DNA of 64,000 bases. Origin: Prostheceraeus crozeri. Lineage: Eukaryota > Platyhelminthes > Polycladida > Euryleptidae. Location: assembly GCA_907163375.1 (NCBI GenBank), contig CAJQUW010015462.1, positions 434,001 to 498,000 on the forward strand, given 5' to 3'. This document shows positions 44,885-56,385 of this stretch, piece after piece. The position numbers were made by a program, and so were the translations under genes. Each line of letters opens with the position of its first letter. Within the stretch, counting starts at the first letter, position 1. The notes under the pieces were generated by a model. It saw only the letters and a list, made by a program, of their open reading frames with translations. It was not told the origin of the DNA and made no database searches.

Positions 44885-46793
44885 ATCAATGTCTATCAAA
44901 AATTGAACCTTTTGATTAATTAATTCATTTTTCGACATCGATTTCTTCCGATCTTTATCAAAACGTTCATTTAGGATTTCCTTCAAAATTCTTTTCCGAA
45001 TTTCTTTTTGTTTAGCATCGATCAAAGTTCGCTTGATAAATAAATTTATCATTTCTGCTGATTAATGACGCAACTAACTTCATAAAAATATCACCAGCCA
45101 CTTGCTATGTAGAATGTGGACAGTTCAATCGTTGGTCAACAAACGAAAATTCACCCCGAAATGGAGCATAGTATTTGAAAGCCTCCGTGTAGCATTCTGC
45201 AGCATAATATGCACCTGATGCCAGTCGAGAAAAATGCAATTAGCATGGATTGAGCATGCGAAAGGTTCTAAATTCAGAGTTGTTTTGCAGGCGGGCAGAC
45301 TCTTAAAAAATCCCAGTCATGATTATTTAATGTATGAAAAGAGAACAACGAATTTATGGACAGATCACAAATCAAGGGAAGATCATCGATCGAACTTCTT
45401 TCAACACTTACTTCTATGACAGCTAGAGTCAGCTAACTAGGTGGTTAATATGATCATTGGAAGGAGTCACATTGAACGAAATTTGTAAGAATCAGACATC
45501 CACTTCCACTACATTTCATAACCACCAAACTTTGAACCACTCTGTGCTTACGAGATGAAAATAATTGCTTGATTCATCGTGCTTGTCATCAGGAAAAATA
45601 CACGTAATGAATCGACTTACACATTTTCATAATAGAAAGTACATATTTTGGTAAAGATTGCTTAATAGATGGGAGACAAATTTTAATTATTCATGTTGCA
45701 GTCATTTGTTTACTCAATTATCTACATGGTCATTTAACATAAATATTGCTTACAGAGGTTTAGAAATAAAAATTGCAGGCCTGCATACAAACAATTATAG
45801 CTAAAAAATAAACTTCGATCAAACTTAGCGATAATGAGATTTTCCCGTCCACTTCAGAACATATTTAAACTCTGTGTTCCAACATTAGTCATGTCAATGA
45901 CAAAAACATATCACGTGATTTCTGAAAAATTAGCAGTATTCTTACAAAATTAGCTTTTGATATCAATATCTCATATTAGTATACAATTAGAATTAATCAC
46001 AGTAAATGTATGCGCCAAAGTTTTGTAAATTAAATTAAAATCGAAAGTTAGCAAGTCCAGCACACAACCACGACAAGCTCAGCTTAATTACTTTTATATT
46101 TGCATTCCCTTGCATCTACTTTGTGATCAAAATCGTCAATGATGATATTTATGAGCTAAATCAAAGGTCAAATTCAATAATATCTTTGTGCGAAATCAAA
46201 ATTCATGTATAAATCGAAGCAAACAAAATATTTTCAAATATCGGCAGGAGAGAAGCGGGATAGACTTCGATTCGCTACACCATGGACCTGCTACTTACGA
46301 TTTTGATAAGTGGCCTGCGCAGTAGATATTCAACGAGGTTGGATCCGCAAGCTTAGAAGATAAAAAGGAGCAACATCAATAACCAGATATTGACACATAT
46401 CTAATTCAAATTCGACAGTAAACAAGAAAACATACCCGTATTGTCAGAACATTGAGATTTTTCGAATGATAAACGTCAGTCTACTCACTGTTTCAAAAAC
46501 AATTGCTTATTCGTATATTCTCGATCTACAATCTAAGCATACTATGTGTCTGTAATCTTTTTCTCGCCTTTAAGTGAGCATGTGCATGTTTCTATCGCCT
46601 CATACCTCATTAGAGTGATAGCATTTTAAGAGAAGTGCATATTCTCATAGTGTCGGGTATAAATGCACTGAATAAATTCCTTCAATTATATCTATTTAGG
46701 CCAACAAAGTACTTTGGGAAGACAGTAGCAATACCATCTGCCACAGTCCGAGATTTGGTCATCTCTCCAGACTGCCCCTACGCCTACATATGC

Positions 46794-46796
<3 letters not shown>
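44885..46796. other. Intergenic
   Basis: No gene. Holds only the partial repeat end at 45279-45311. Confidence 0.4.

Positions 46797-46850
<54 letters not shown>
46797..46850. repeat. TA microsatellite
   Basis: About 27 uninterrupted TA units, directly beside the LINE fragment. Confidence 0.95.
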
Positions 46851-46855
<5 letters not shown>

Positions 46856-47033
46856 CTCTAATAATGTATATAATATATAGCATAATAACTCTTTCTCTCT
46901 TTTTAAACGACCATCGCAAAACTTCCCTTGGAACTCTATCAAAAGCCTTTCCTAAGTCGACAAAAGCCATAAGTTACTTCTTGCGTTTGGCATTATAATG
47001 TTCAACGGTCTGTTCATACTTCATAATTTATTC

Positions 47034-47705
47034 ATTGTTGGAAAAATAAAGTATTTGGTCTTTTTTTTGTTAGATGACAACAATTAAGTTTGGCTGCATT
47101 CCGTAGCCATTCTCAAGAAAAAAGAAAATATAAAAATGTGCAACTTTCAAAAAATATGATGAAAAATGTCTGTGAGAAGAAATAGCAATCATGGTACAGC
47201 ACAGTGAGCAAAAACCCCATGATATACCACACCAACCTCCAAACCAATTTGCGATATGATGCTATTAGAACAGAATATCTTTGAATTGTTCATATTCGAC
47301 TGTATATTTTTGGTTTTGGTTTTTGTTTTCTGATGATTATATTTTCTTTTAATCTGAGATTTGCTGCGTCATCTGCTGTATTGAGGATTTTGAGATTGAA
47401 GGTTTTGTTCTGATTGCATATTTGATGATGTTTGTAAATAAATGAATTCTTATTGTTGTGATTTTCTTTTATTCTATTGGGAAGATGGCGAATAGTGCTA
47501 CCAATGCAATGTTGACATTGATAATCATATATTATGTTCTTGCGGAAACATATGTCGGGATTGGAGATCGGACAATTTTCATTGAACGATGATTTTGCGT
47601 TGGAATTTTCTTTGTCAATGTTGAGAATGGCTATGGAATATAGCCGAAATTCACTGTTGTCATCAAATAGAAATAAGACCAAATACTTGATTTTTCCAAC
47701 AATGA
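47034..47705 (-). mobile_element. PLE fragment with inverted terminal repeats, nested in the LINE
   Basis: Inverted repeats 47034-47116 and 47620-47705 flank a worn GIY-YIG coding piece (minus strand). The two LINE parts read on from each other across it, so it inserted after the LINE. Broken. Confidence 0.75.
47290..47682 (-). pseudogene. GIY-YIG nuclease remnant of the nested PLE
   Basis: CFRKNIIYDYQCQHC, IGSTIRHLPNRIKE, then LNTADDAANLRLKENIIIRK match the C-terminal nuclease of Poseidon/Neptune-type PLEs. Incomplete and broken. Confidence 0.75.
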
Positions 47706-48225
47706 ATGATACTATCAGTCAAGGCATAATTCAAGCTCAAATACTTCATGATGTCTAATAATGAAAATAGGATCTGTCATACTTCTTCCGGGCATGAAAC
47801 ACAGCTCTATCTCATCTAAGGACATTTGGCAGCACGACCTCCGTTCTATGTCACGTTCAGACACTTTCATTGCATGATCCAGTAACTCTGCAGGATCAAC
47901 ATCCCAATGAATTCCCTTTACCTTTACAGATTGGAATGAGAACATTTCTACCATCTGATTCCAATCCTGCGGGATTCGCTTATCACGGATGATCAAGTCG
48001 AACAACGTCGTCAGCCATCTGATCGAGGCTTCCTTACTATGCAAAGACATTTCGTTCACGATGTCAGAGGGCCTAGAGACTTGCTCTTCTTGGTGGCAGC
48101 TAGAGCAGCCAAAGCTTCCTCTTCCGTCACGTTCGCGATTGGGCCTTCTACTTTTAGACAGTTGGTATCATTGTCCCATTCGTTTTCAGCATTCATTAAT
48201 TGATTTTGTACTATGTAAAATTTGA

Positions 48226-49014
48226 AGTGCTTGTAAAATTACCCCCATTCTACCCTTGAAGGTAATACACGCCATAAGAAAAACAGCAGGTTTTAATTAT
48301 CATTTTCTTCATGGTTCCGAACCTTCACGATAAAATAATGGCTTCTTGAGAAGACTTCAATTTCCAAAGTCGCAATCGAGGAGTGATTTTTTGACGAATA
48401 TCTTCAAATTTTCTATCTTAATGTCAATGAGAAGAACTATTGAATCGGAAATTCCAACGTCGCACCATAATCCTGTATAATGAAATTGTTTTCTGAAATT
48501 CCAGTGCACTGTTTGTTCGATAAAATAAGACTAATGAAAAATACAACAACAAAATTGCCGTATTTGAAATCTCATCCGCCTGTCGCTATGTGAGATATCT
48601 ATCATTTGACACATTCTGGAGAATCATGTAAAACATTTTCGGAAAAACATTTGCCGCTATCCCCGAGTACACGATGCAAAACTTTCTGATGATTCCCATA
48701 TACGCCTGAGCATCCCTACCCGACTTCTAGTCCCTAGCTCTGTGGAGACTCAACTTAAGTGGACCTCTACGCGGGTGGGGAGACGCCACTAATTTTCTGA
48801 TATTCTTTGAAACGGGAGGATAATTGGCGCTAGAAATGTCCGAAAGGATTTGTAGCGCACGAGATAGGATAATAACTTATACTAGACGGGCTGCTTCTGA
48901 GAATCAGTGTTGCTACAGTTACTGTTGGAATTAACAGGATCATGAAATCAGGTCGCGAAAGAATGGTGTGGAATGCAAGTAATTGTCAGAGTCTGGTTCA
49001 CTGTCTGTAAGAGG
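48226..49014. other. Intergenic plus left part of the decayed block
   Basis: 48226-48900 holds nothing recognised. 48920-49014 is the continuation of the coding-like block interrupted by the hAT element. Confidence 0.4.
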
Positions 49015-49499
49015 ATCGGGATCAGTGTTGCCACTCCACCTAATAAGATTATGATTGCCAGTTGACAAAAATAGTGCCAAAATATGTTCTTTTTGAAAGC
49101 GTCTACAAGTACATGAGCAGACAGAAGAAGTGATGAATTATAGGAAAATAATTGTATGTTGGATACACGAACTACGGTACCCGATACTTTAACAAGTGAA
49201 CGTGCGAACAACAAAAGCACACAGAAGCACGAACGTTTCCCAAAAACAACTGACCATGAACGTGAAAACTTTAACAATCATAGGAGGCTATCTCCAGATG
49301 CTAATAAGCTTACAGCGTAGGCTGATTTTGAATTGAATTGCAAAAAACATTGTTTTCATGGAATCGATACATGAACTAGTAATTTTCATCAAAAAAGAAG
49401 ACTTATGGAATGAATTGCAAAAATATTTATACCACAAACAAAAGAAATCGTGTGGACTGCACGCGATTCGACACGGGGGAGACATCATCTTCATTGAGT

Positions 49500-49724
49500 A
49501 TGGTGACATTCACAGCGCTTCTGCTTATCCTTACACTAGTCACGCGCACCAAGTTTACTCTCGACTTGATCTCCGGCTCTTCAAACTCGGAACAAAACTG
49601 CATTACGACTGAGACAGAATCTGCGACTGCATCAACATTGGTCGAGGAGCTGCACCGCTTCCTAGATTCGAAGTCAACGAGTCGTTCACTAAATGAGCCC
49701 TCCTCCGTGGACATCGTCGTGTGA
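49500..49724 (+). CDS. Candidate small secreted-type ORF, unassigned
   Basis: 74 codons starting MVTFTALLLILTLVTRTKF, a signal-peptide-like hydrophobic start, then a Ser/Thr/Glu-rich stretch ending SLNEPSSVDIVV. I do not recognise it. It lies inside the hAT element, the minus strand is also open here, and the upstream frame extends further, so it may be chance. Confidence 0.2.
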   Translation: MVTFTALLLILTLVTRTKFTLDLISGSSNSEQNCITTETESATASTLVEELHRFLDSKSTSRSLNEPSSVDIVV

Positions 49725-50466
49725 AAGGAATTGGGTCGTTTCCTTACAACCAAGGTCCGAGGCAGGCTCTTATCATTTCTGGCTGGATGACTTCGTTCTG
49801 TGTCACCAGCTAGCGTGGATTGCGAGCATGCCTTCAACGTCGCTGGGACCTTTGCTTCGAAATTCAGAAATCGCATCAGCGATCGCACCTTAAATGACAT
49901 GTGCATTTTGCAATGGCATTTCAAACAGACATTCATGCAAGTATAACGTCGCTAGAGTTTCGGTCAGCAAACCTACACGCACTATTATTTTGTTGTTCTT
50001 CAAATCACCTCTCTTGATCATGTAAACAGTGTTGAAATGAAATGAACAAGAGAATTTTGTACAAGTGTACATGACACGTGAAAGCTTATTTTTTATAAAT
50101 GTCTCATCTCGCATAATGTGAACGTGACTTTCATGAGGTGCTTCGACATTATAAAAAAATGATTTAGAAATTACAATATTACAATTAATTATCAGTTTTT
50201 ATTTCAGTCGGTACACCTATTTAATCAATACTAACGTATACAAAGACAAAATCGTAGACAGAAACCGCATTCTGCATGAATCGAAATTTAACAGTGTTTT
50301 ATCAATCCCGAGATATCCCGGGATTGAGAAAAGTTTCGGGATCGTAATCCCGGGATTGATATTTTGCTTCGGGATTGTACACCCTAGTCATTATTCATCA
50401 ACACGTAAGGGGAAACAGGAGTGAACATAATGCATGCGATGTAGGTCGTGAGGCACTCAGAAGATA

Positions 50467-50655
50467 ATACACCCTCTCCATGTCTATTTCATATATTTCC
50501 AAATGAATTTCAGACATTTCAAGATGGATTTCAGATTTCTCCAATTGAATTTCAGATATCTTTCAGAAGCTCAACTTTGAAGATATCTGAAATTCATTTG
50601 GAAAGATCTGAAATTGTCTTGGAAATATCTGAAATAAAAATGGAAAAGGTGTAGT
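50467..50655. repeat. Hairpin of inverted 21-bp tandem repeats
   Basis: A roughly 21-base unit (TTTCAGATATTTCCAATTGAA type) repeats about four times, then three times in inverted orientation, between inverted ends ACACCCTCTCCAT and ATGGAAAAGGTGT. A self-folding MITE-like unit inside the hAT element. Confidence 0.7.
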
Positions 50656-50966
50656 GTGAAGGTACCTATAGATAGAGGTCAATCATGACTGTAGGTAGTG
50701 ATGTGGTACAAACTCAGAGACTAGCGATCAACTATTGTAAATATCAGGTCTTGTTTCGCTATTAGAATAACTCTTGTCATTCTTTTCATAGACCTATTTA
50801 ATTATCTCAAAAACATGCACATCAAATCACAATATCACCATTGTTTTGAATCTGAAAAATATTGCCAACCATGATGAACTATCTAATTATTATTGCATAT
50901 TGCCACAAATTATGAATATATTGCCAGGCAATAATTATTGCCACGAGTGGTAACACTGATCGGGAT

Positions 50967-51700
50967 GCAGTCCGCCGCTGTCCCAGAGAATCTGGGGGCC
51001 CAGTTGCACTTCATCAGGTTGCGCAATGATCCAAAACATTCGATCCGGATGATCTTGTCGTTCGGGTTCGATGTCTGAGCTTGTCTCGGACATACTGATG
51101 TTTTGCTGAAAGCCGCTGAAGGGTCCGACTCCAAGATTGGGAAGCTGGCTTGTCTCTCAGTCTCGAGCCGGAGATCAGGGTCTACAAGGCCTCCTTTGTC
51201 GGGATTCACCTCTTCTAAGCCGAGTTCCTCCATCGTCTCCGTAAGTACATGCGCACCGTTCGGTCGCCTGTGTATAATTAGCTGCGTAGAATCGAAGCTC
51301 CGACAGTGCACAGGGCAAGCCTAAGGCATTTGTGGTTTCGATCTTCTGGAAGTCACCGACAAACGTCCAACCGAAGACTTCGCCAACCAACACTGTCTTG
51401 AAGCGCAACGCTACCAGTCGTAGAGCTTTGTTCCACGAGGGTGCTGTCATGGCCGATGCCAGGCCTCTTTGTTCGCGTTGCGTACAGGCTGAGGTAGCCT
51501 GTTCTTCCGCTCTTTCCATCAATTTTTTGGTACCGATTATTGATGATTACCACACCGGTGGTATCTGCTGCATTGTCTAGGCGATCCACCCTGTATTCGA
51601 GTCGCCTAAGCAGCGCCACGAGTCGCTCAAGTGTCTGTCTCTCCGTTCCTTGTGCGTCAGGGGAGGTCGGCCGGTCCATGAAAGAAACTGACTGACATTT
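50967..51700 (-). pseudogene. Decayed coding-like block of unknown family
   Basis: GC content and open length rise sharply against the AT-rich surroundings; minus-strand frames are rich in Arg, Glu, Pro and Ser (MDRPTSPDAQGTERQ..., EELGLEEVNPDKGG). It is split by the hAT element, and continues in 49014-48920. It could be a fossil of a gag-like or other element gene, or a dead host gene. I do not recognise it, and it looks broken. Confidence 0.35.
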
Positions 51701-52775
51701 CGATATTCCGCGGCCATGTCGCAGCGTTCACTACCCCTTTTAGTTTCTAAACTTCAGTTACAAGGAAATGTTTTAAAATTTGAGAAAACCAGCAATATGA
51801 TACATCGCAAAGAGTCAACTAGCAAAAGGACGTGCCACAAACACGGACTAGAAGCGACAGGCACATATATGCACGCATTTTACAGATAGTAATTTCGCGG
51901 ACGCTTCGGGTTCAGAACCTTTATCGACGCTTTAAAAGTCAAATGGAGATACATGCACACTGATTATATACAAGTTGGTGAAGTAATAATTTAGAGACCT
52001 ATGCATTGTAACCAATCAAAAATCTTGCCGTTCATGAAGACGATTCAATTTCGGACGCTTCACACAACGCAGTATCAAAAGAACTTTCAGCACACTTTAG
52101 AATCTTCACCTCAAAGTCGTCAATCGAACTACAATCACAATCGCTCCGAACATGCACACTCAACGCACTAAAATCATCACAATTAATAATTCTGCAATTA
52201 TGCTCTTGGTATCTAGTCTTGAAAGCCCGGGATGTTTTCCGATATAATTGCTTTTACAAACTTTAGAAATGAATTAATATGCGATATTCTGAACATGACA
52301 ATTAAAGTTGTGTGTTAAATAACAATAATCTCCTGAGACGCATAGCATCTGCGACTAATAAAGACTGCACTTACTGAAAAAGTAGATTGAATATGCAGTC
52401 AAATTTTAAATGAGATGGAAGAGCTTTTGCCGGCTCTTTTGAACAGCACCTCTGATTTGATCACCTACCCACGCAGCATTTTTTGTGATGATAACTTTCT
52501 GACCACATCTCTTTGGATGTGGTCAGAATGTACCCAAGTATTCCAATTGATAATGCTCTTTAAGTCATTGATAACCATGCCCGAAGATATTGGAAAGATA
52601 TCAATAACATAGGCATTTGACAATATAAAAACATATAATAATATAAGATATCAATAACATGGGGGAGTTTATCGAATGTGCTCGGTTTGTCTGTACGAAT
52701 TTATCATCCCTTGAAAAAAATTTCCGCTAAGGTAGGCCTACTAATCTCCAGAGTGGCAACACTGATATCCACACC
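51701..52775. other. Intergenic
   Basis: No gene. A perfect 13-bp hairpin TTCTGACCACATC/GATGTGGTCAGAA lies at 52497-52528, and GAGTGGCAACACTG at 52751-52763 matches the end of the hAT family at 49023. Confidence 0.5.
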
Positions 52776-53205
52776 CCAGCCGCAGTTGATTGCCAGTAAC
52801 TATTCGGGAATGGGATGGGTGTATCGAATGGACCAGAGCATCGCTTAACATCAATCTCCAATTCGAGCTAAAAAATGGTATGGGCGGAATGTTGTACATT
52901 GCCCTGATATGACCATCAATCGAACATTACAACTTTATCGCCTGTCTATCTCTCCCAGACTGGATGAACTACAACTCCGTACGGCCATCGTTACATCTCA
53001 AGTGATTACTAGGGACAAAGTCTCAGTTTGACCCATTCCCGAAATAGATGGGCGATAGGATGATATTGGGCACTATGTAGCGGAGATCACGAATAAGAAA
53101 CGTTTGCGATGTCGGAAGCGTCATGTGATGACATCAACAAAGTGTGAGGTGTGAAATCGGTCTCCATGTTCGCTTCTTCTTTGATTATCATCATACACAG
53201 TGACT
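52776..53205 (+). pseudogene. piggyBac-like transposase C-terminal remnant
   Basis: Frames give PQLIASNYSGMGWVYRMDQS (the YN..MGGVDxxDQ motif with the last catalytic Asp region), IRAKKWYGRNVV (RxKKWW), then EIDGR..IGHYVAEITNKK and RLRCRKRHVMTSTKCEV, the start of the Cys-rich domain, whose later Cys residues are disturbed. Stops interrupt it. No inverted repeats or TTAA pair were located. Confidence 0.65.
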
Positions 53206-53944
53206 GGGCATGTGAGAATCATCAATTCACAATTCATTGAATGACTAGTAAAATTAAAGAAAGACCGTATTTAATTTTGAGAAAAATGCGTTCCCATATT
53301 TTATTAAAATGTACATGTAACTTGTCGGAAGAGTAGACAAGAGCCATCAACCGTTCAGTCCCAAGAACTGGGAATCAAAGCACGTTAAACGTGAAGTAAG
53401 CAATTTCTTTATGTGAAAGGATATCGAATCATTTAAGGTTGCCGTTCTTTCTTGCAATTTCACGTATATTAATGCATTCAGTATCGAAATTGATCTATTT
53501 TACCAAAGTAAGTTTTCAAAACTATATTTGTAAAATATTGACATACATCGTGTGACGCAACATTCGTTATATAAGCATATAATTAAGGTTTCACGACAAG
53601 TTTGGCTCATAATTCATCAGAAGGTCCATGTAAAGTCCGTTTCCTAAATCGCTACACATCAAACCAACATGTTCTTCCATCTTTTGCTTATTTTTATCAA
53701 ATATAATCGTGAGCCCATCAATGATTGATTAGTTAGCTCATTCACATGGTCAGCTGAGACACTTGGTTCAGGAAACAATGTAGTTTGCCTAATTAAATGA
53801 AGTAATTGGTGATTATAAGTTTTGTTACTTCAAAGCTGATCATTTCATATGGGCCCTCGTCTGTCCTGTCATCATTTATAGAGCTGCAAAAAATCTTGTC
53901 AAACCACTCATCTGATGAAAGCGACTACGGAGTGAAGAAATTGC

Positions 53945-54288
53945 TATTGGCCATGAATCTCCTTCTCTTGCAGCTGAATCGTTCGCGTCATCCTACGAAT
54001 ACCATTTTTCCCCTGTAAGTGATTATTCTAGTCTGTCTCTTCAATCTGCTGAGACTTCTTGTCATTGGTGCCCTGATGCTTCGCCCGACAACATTTACAG
54101 CAAAATGCTGAACCTGAAATCGAAATCCCCGGGATGTGACTTTTTGTCGGCCAGACTCATCCGCGAGGCTGCCCATGTATTTTGCAATCCTGTTTCACAT
54201 ATATTCAATATATCCATCTCAACAGGACATGTGCCTATCATCTGGAAGACTGCTAACATCGTGCCTATCCCTAAGAATGGTAAATTTG
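53945..54288 (+). pseudogene. LINE reverse transcriptase, 5' part before the insertion
   Basis: Encodes AAESFASSYEYHFSP... PDNIYSKMLNLKSKSPG, CDFLSARLIREAAHVF and WKTANIVPIPKNGKF, the pre-palm region of CR1-type RT. The frame is exactly continuous with the part beginning at 55009 if the insertion is removed. Confidence 0.8.
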
Positions 54289-55002
54289 TAATCTCGATTG
54301 TATCGTTAATATATCAGTCGCCTCAAGTGTGGAGAATTTCATAGCAACACTGCCCGCTCAATTTTCACTCTCAAGAGAAGCAATATCAGCAATTTCACAA
54401 TTATGTGGTAAAACTTTTGTCACAGTATCGACCTCTTATTTGATTTCTGAGGTTTCGAGGCCCGAAGGCAATCGCGGCAAATTGTAATTGGCCGCGACAG
54501 ACTAATATAATACTGTGCATGTACAATTATGAGGGAGGATAAGGAGAAGGGGAGGAGAACGAACACCGGGAACGGACGGACAACAGCACCTCCTCCGCGA
54601 CACAAGGCGACACTTTGCTTTCGACTGACAATATTCTTCGGCGATGGACGCTGCCCCTCATAACGCATAAGTTCAGACGGTGTCATTTTTACTCATTATT
54701 ATATTAGCCATTAAGATAATGTCAAATTTTATTGAAAGCTATGATTTTATGAGGTGTTGAATAAAGTTTAATTGTACATGTGTCTTGCTATTCCTTTAGT
54801 CAACTCTGGACGCGTTATCTTTTGTAATTTATAGAATTTTGAGAAAGCAATAAAATTTGAGTCATCGAAATATTGAACCTATATTTATCTATTAAGGACG
54901 AGTTATCTCTCCTTTAGATTTTTGATTAAAAAGTCAGTGATTTGAAACGAACCCTAAGTAATTAGCTAGTAAGCTATTTTAGCTACAAAAAAAACTAATT
55001 AA
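54289..55002. mobile_element. 714-bp insertion in the LINE
   Basis: Flanked by AAATTTG at 54282-54288 and 55003-55009 (8 bp if one mismatch is allowed). No inverted ends or known domain seen; contains AATAAA near 54762 and an A-rich right end. Could be a retroposed or DNA-type element. Confidence 0.65.
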
Positions 55003-55008
55003 AAATTT

Positions 55009-56076
55009 GATGATGCTAATTTTCGCCCCATATCGTTGCCCCCAACTCTCTCTAAGATTTTGGAGGGCATCATTTTGCAATCTGTATACGACTCACTACA
55101 AAGACTATCCGGGACTGATCAGTTTGCGTACATGCGTAATGCCAGTACATTGCATGCCCAAATACCTGTACATGATTTTGTCACCTCTCAGATGGATGCT
55201 ATTGGCTCGACAGGGGTTATCATGCTATCTTTCGACCTCAAGGAAGCTTTTGACAGTCTAAATCACCGTTCTCTCGTCGAAACCTTGATTGATGGCGCCC
55301 TTCCGCATGACTTTATCAGGTGGATCATGTCATTTTTGAGAGATCGTCGATATCGCATAAGTCTCCAAGATAATGTGCTCAGTTCTCTTCGTAACATGTC
55401 TTCTGGCGTGCCCCAGGGATCCGTTCTCGCACCGCAGTTATTCTCTGCACATATGGGCTCGCTAAAACACAGTGTGGATGGCGCTTTGATGGTGAAGTAC
55501 GCAGATGACATTCTTGTGGCAATCCCGGTATATTCAGACACAGACATTAATCTTATTATTTCCATCGAGGAAGACAACATAAGCAACTGGAGCCGGAATC
55601 ATGGACTATGTTTGAATACAGATAAGACCAAGTGCATGTATATTCGTCGTGGTTTGCCTGTTCCAATTTCAGACAGGTCGTTTTGTACTTCCATCAAATT
55701 TCTGGGAGTAATCTTTAGTGATTCATGTAGATGGGATGAGCACATCGAATATATATGCAAAAGCGCTAGCAGAAGAGTTTATGCGCTTCGTCGTTTGAAG
55801 GCTGCAGGTTTTTGTAAAGCTGATCTAATACGTGTTTTCAGGGCATTTATTCGTTCTATTTTGGAATACAATTCACCACTTTTTGTTGGCCCTAATGTGA
55901 AAAACAATATTCGTATTGAAAAACTGCAACGTCTCTGCCACCGCATCATTTGCGGCAACGAGTGCTCTGGAATGTGCCTCGGCGAACTGGAAGCACGCCG
56001 TCTTCAGAGGGCATGCAGAGTGTTTCGTGACATGCTACATCGTGATAGCATTCTGCATCACTTGGTTCCTAGATGA
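55009..56076 (+). CDS. LINE reverse transcriptase, 3' part, open
   Basis: About 355 codons without a break: NFRPISLPPTLSKILEG, motif A LSFDLKEAFDSLNHRSL, motif B SGVPQGSVLAPQLFS, motif C VKYADDILVAIP (YADD), motif D KTKCMYIRRG and E KFLGVIFS, then the thumb and tail (YNSPLFVGP, LQRLCHRIICG, SILHHLVPR stop). It copies LINE RNA at a nicked target. Upstream endonuclease and motif 0 are absent or separate. Confidence 0.88.
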   Translation, partial: DDANFRPISLPPTLSKILEGIILQSVYDSLQRLSGTDQFAYMRNASTLHAQIPVHDFVTSQMDAIGSTGVIMLSFDLKEAFDSLNHRSLVETLIDGALPHDFIRWIMSFLRDRRYRISLQDNVLSSLRNMSSGVPQGSVLAPQLFSAHMGSLKHSVDGALMVKYADDILVAIPVYSDTDINLIISIEEDNISNWSRNHGLCLNTDKTKCMYIRRGLPVPISDRSFCTSIKFLGVIFSDSCRWDEHIEYICKSASRRVYALRRLKAAGFCKADLIRVFRAFIRSILEYNSPLFVGPNVKNNIRIEKLQRLCHRIICGNECSGMCLGELEARRLQRACRVFRDMLHRDSILHHLVPR

Positions 56077-56385
56077 CTTCACTATTCTGGGCACCTTGAG
56101 TCATGCCTTTCCCAAAGTCAGCGAAGGTCAATGGCATTTATTCCCTTTTGTACCACTTTTTATAATTCTTTCCTCTGATGATTTGCAATCTGTTCCTTAT
56201 AAACCTTTCCTTGTTCTTACGTATGACATTGATTTATATGACACAAGTGCATGTACATGTGTATGTCCAACTTTTAAGATATGTCTCAAAAGGCAGTGAA
56301 CTCATTGTAAATGATTCATGTCGTGTGTAAATTTTGATTTTTATTGCTTTGAAATAAAACGCTTTACTTACATACTTACATATTG

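Larger units (their letters stand above)
46880..48225 (-). mobile_element. RTE-like LINE fragment split by a PLE
   Basis: From high to low coordinate: GPIANVTEEEALAALAATKK, then WLTTLFDLIIRDKRIPQDWN, LLDHAMKVSERDIERR and FMPGRSMTDPIFIIR (48225-47712), then after the PLE AFVDLGKAFDRVPREVLRW (46970-46880; motif A). This is the RTE-type RT order. Several frame breaks; the 3' part is lost at the TA microsatellite. Confidence 0.75.
49023..50958. mobile_element. hAT-like transposon with perfect 8-bp target duplication
   Basis: Ends CAGTGTTGCCACT and AGTGGTAACACTG, flanked by ATCGGGAT at 49015-49022 and 50959-50966. 1936 bases. TGGCAA words recur near both ends. No transposase recognised, so probably non-autonomous. 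It carries the hairpin array at 50467 and a few unassigned frames. Confidence 0.88.
53930..56385 (+). mobile_element. CR1-like LINE, 5'-truncated, with internal insertion
   Basis: RT reads from AAESFASSYEYHFSPVSDYS and KMLNLKSKSPGCDFLSARLI (54102) through VPIPKNGK, is cut by a 714-bp insertion, then resumes at NFRPISLPPTLSKILEG and continues open to 56076. The 3' UTR ends in ACTTACAT repeats at about 56365-56385, typical of the CR1 group. Confidence 0.85.

Noticed and set aside
46635-46880. Frame containing a long YI repeat
   Set aside because: Translation of the TA microsatellite.
49427-49936. 169-codon minus-strand frame inside the hAT element
   Set aside because: Composition is unremarkable, no domain is seen, and the opposite strand is open too, so at least one is chance.
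52497-52528. Perfect 13-bp hairpin
   Set aside because: Noted as a feature of the stretch, but too short and isolated to assign; no duplication or gene beside it.
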